A DNA stretch of 64,000 bases from DAITQM01 sp036832975. Lineage in GTDB: Bacteria; Pseudomonadota; Gammaproteobacteria; Xanthomonadales; Wenzhouxiangellaceae. A program made the translations under genes and the position numbers. Within the stretch, counting starts at the first letter, position 1. Each line of letters begins with the position of its first letter. A model generated the notes under the pieces. That model made no database searches and had not been told where the DNA came from. It worked only from the letters and a program-made list of their open reading frames with translations. Location: positions 22,789 through 86,788 of the forward strand of contig DAITQM010000009.1 of NCBI GenBank assembly GCA_036832975.1, given 5' to 3'. Of this stretch, positions 63,224 to 64,000 are shown in pieces.

Positions 63224-63340
63224 ACGGTGTTCATGTTCCCCGAACCCTATCGTCGGCACCTGCGAACCAGCAACATGGTGGAGCGGCTGAACAAGGAACC
63301 CGAACTCGGAACGCTGGAGATTCCGGTTCAGGAGCCACCG
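63224..63340 (+). pseudogene. IS256-family transposase remnant
   Basis: The frame encodes VFMFPEPYRRHLRTSNMVER followed by LNKE, matching the conserved C-terminal segment of IS256 (mutator) transposases (FPE..R..LRTTN..ERLN.E). Only about 25-40 residues remain, with no inverted repeats visible. A relic lying 3' to both the kinase gene and the EF-hand gene. Confidence 0.75.
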
Positions 63341-63822
63341 CCGTTTTTGCCGCGCCGGAACCGTCGATTGCCGCCCGTGTCTCGCAAGCGCTGGCGCGCT
63401 GCCTCGCGTTCCTGCTGACTGACTACGCCATCGCCGTCGGCATCGAATTGTTCCAGGGCGCGGGAACGGGCCTGATCGCGGACGGCCTGACGCTCGCCTT
63501 CACTGACTACACCATCGCCGTCGGCATCGAGTTGTTCCAGGGCGCGGGCGCGGGCCTGATCGCGGGCGGCCTGACGCTCGCCTTCGCTGACTACGCCATC
63601 GCCGTCTGCGTCGAATTGTTCCAGGGCGCGGGAACGAGCCTGATCGCGGGCGGCCTGAAGTTCCGTATCATCCAACTGGCCGTTGCCGTTGGTGTCAAAA
63701 GCCTCCAACAGGTTCGCCTGGACCTGTTCACGACTCGGCGGTTGGGAAGTCTGCGCGTAAACCGTGATGCTCGCCAACAGCAATGCAGTGACAACTGCAT
63801 GGTATAGATTATTTCTGGACAT
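63328..63822 (-). CDS. Exported EF-hand calcium-binding protein
   Basis: 164 residues from ATG 63822. Signal peptide (MSRNNLYHAVVTALLLASIT, ending VYAQ), then four EF-hand loops: DTNGNGQLDDTE, DADGDGVVSEGE twice, and DADGDGVVSQQE, each joined by RxQARxRALEQ helices in repeats of 27 residues (81 bp). The DNA repeats are nearly identical, so the copy number may vary. The Gly/Asn/Arg-rich end (NRRFRRGKNGGGS) is unconserved. Likely periplasmic or secreted calcium binding. Confidence 0.87.
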   Translation of the reverse strand: MSRNNLYHAVVTALLLASITVYAQTSQPPSREQVQANLLEAFDTNGNGQLDDTELQAARDQARSRALEQFDADGDGVVSEGERQAARDQARARALEQLDADGDGVVSEGERQAVRDQARSRALEQFDADGDGVVSQQEREAARQRLRDTGGNRRFRRGKNGGGS

Positions 63823-64000
63823 CGCTAATGCTCCTTCGATAGATCTGTTTCGATACGATTGCACCCGAATCCGGTGCATTGCCGGGATTTTGCCCACATC
63901 TTTGTCGACCGCCTCGGGTCGGCAGGCAAACAATATTGTCGAATTCACTGCTGTCCCATAAACTTTACGCGAATACAAAGGCTTTCTGTAGACTAGGCGG

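Overview
The window is GC-rich chromosomal DNA from a proteobacterium, most probably a gammaproteobacterium. The reasons are the order rplT-pheS-pheT-ihfA-merR, the yceD-rpmF-fab-pabC-mltG-tmk-holB-pilZ cluster, a FadD very close to the enterobacterial type, an Ada-AlkA fusion and a CpxR/Spy-like envelope stress module. A run of 100 Ns (53451-53550) shows that it is a draft assembly.

Layout. 1-14885 is a dense core block on the + strand: the L20 tail, phenylalanyl-tRNA synthetase, IHF-alpha, a MerR regulator, YceD/L32, the type II fatty-acid synthesis genes (fabH, fabD, fabG, acpP, fabF, without plsX in its usual place), pabB/pabC, mltG, tmk, holB and a PilZ protein. 14952-20836 holds a fadD/aminotransferase pair, a VOC protein, and a secreted trypsin-like protease coupled to a membrane FHA protein. 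20877-22904 and 38631-40530 are two copies of a segmental duplication (DUF2461 gene, small secreted protein, RAYT transposase). They show gene-conversion-like mosaic divergence, and the transposase in the first copy is internally deleted.

22957-38233 is the most interesting accessory region. A DUF885 hydrolase and a Ser/Thr kinase-TPR receptor stand divergent to an ECF sigma factor. A tightly coupled eight-gene run follows (28673-38233): a DUF11 surface protein, a class-I isoprenoid-synthase-like enzyme, a 49-residue peptide with Trp third from its C-terminus, a membrane-anchored surface protein, two further exported proteins, a metzincin-like protease and a subtilase. The enzyme-peptide pair resembles ComQ-ComX of Bacillus, in which a prenyl-synthase-fold enzyme prenylates a Trp near the C-terminus of a short peptide. 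I propose it as a candidate prenylated-peptide signalling or modification system in a Gram-negative bacterium.

40228-54593 holds the intact RAYT gene between repeat clusters, a broken dnaJ fragment, a membrane-spanning beta-propeller/AraC regulator, and a divergent giant DUF11 repeat protein. A pair of direct repeats 21 bp apart lies between the last two. 54852-64000 has an aldehyde dehydrogenase, an ada-alkA/ogt alkylation-repair operon, tRNA-Thr(CGT) with an unusual duplicated 3' end, a DUF1622 protein, a Spy-like protein with a two-component system, an IS256 remnant and an EF-hand protein.

A 151-bp non-autonomous element with about 16-bp terminal inverted repeats and CTAR 4-bp target duplications is present three times intact and once truncated. 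It sits mostly at the 3' ends of genes, in two cases exactly at the stop codon.
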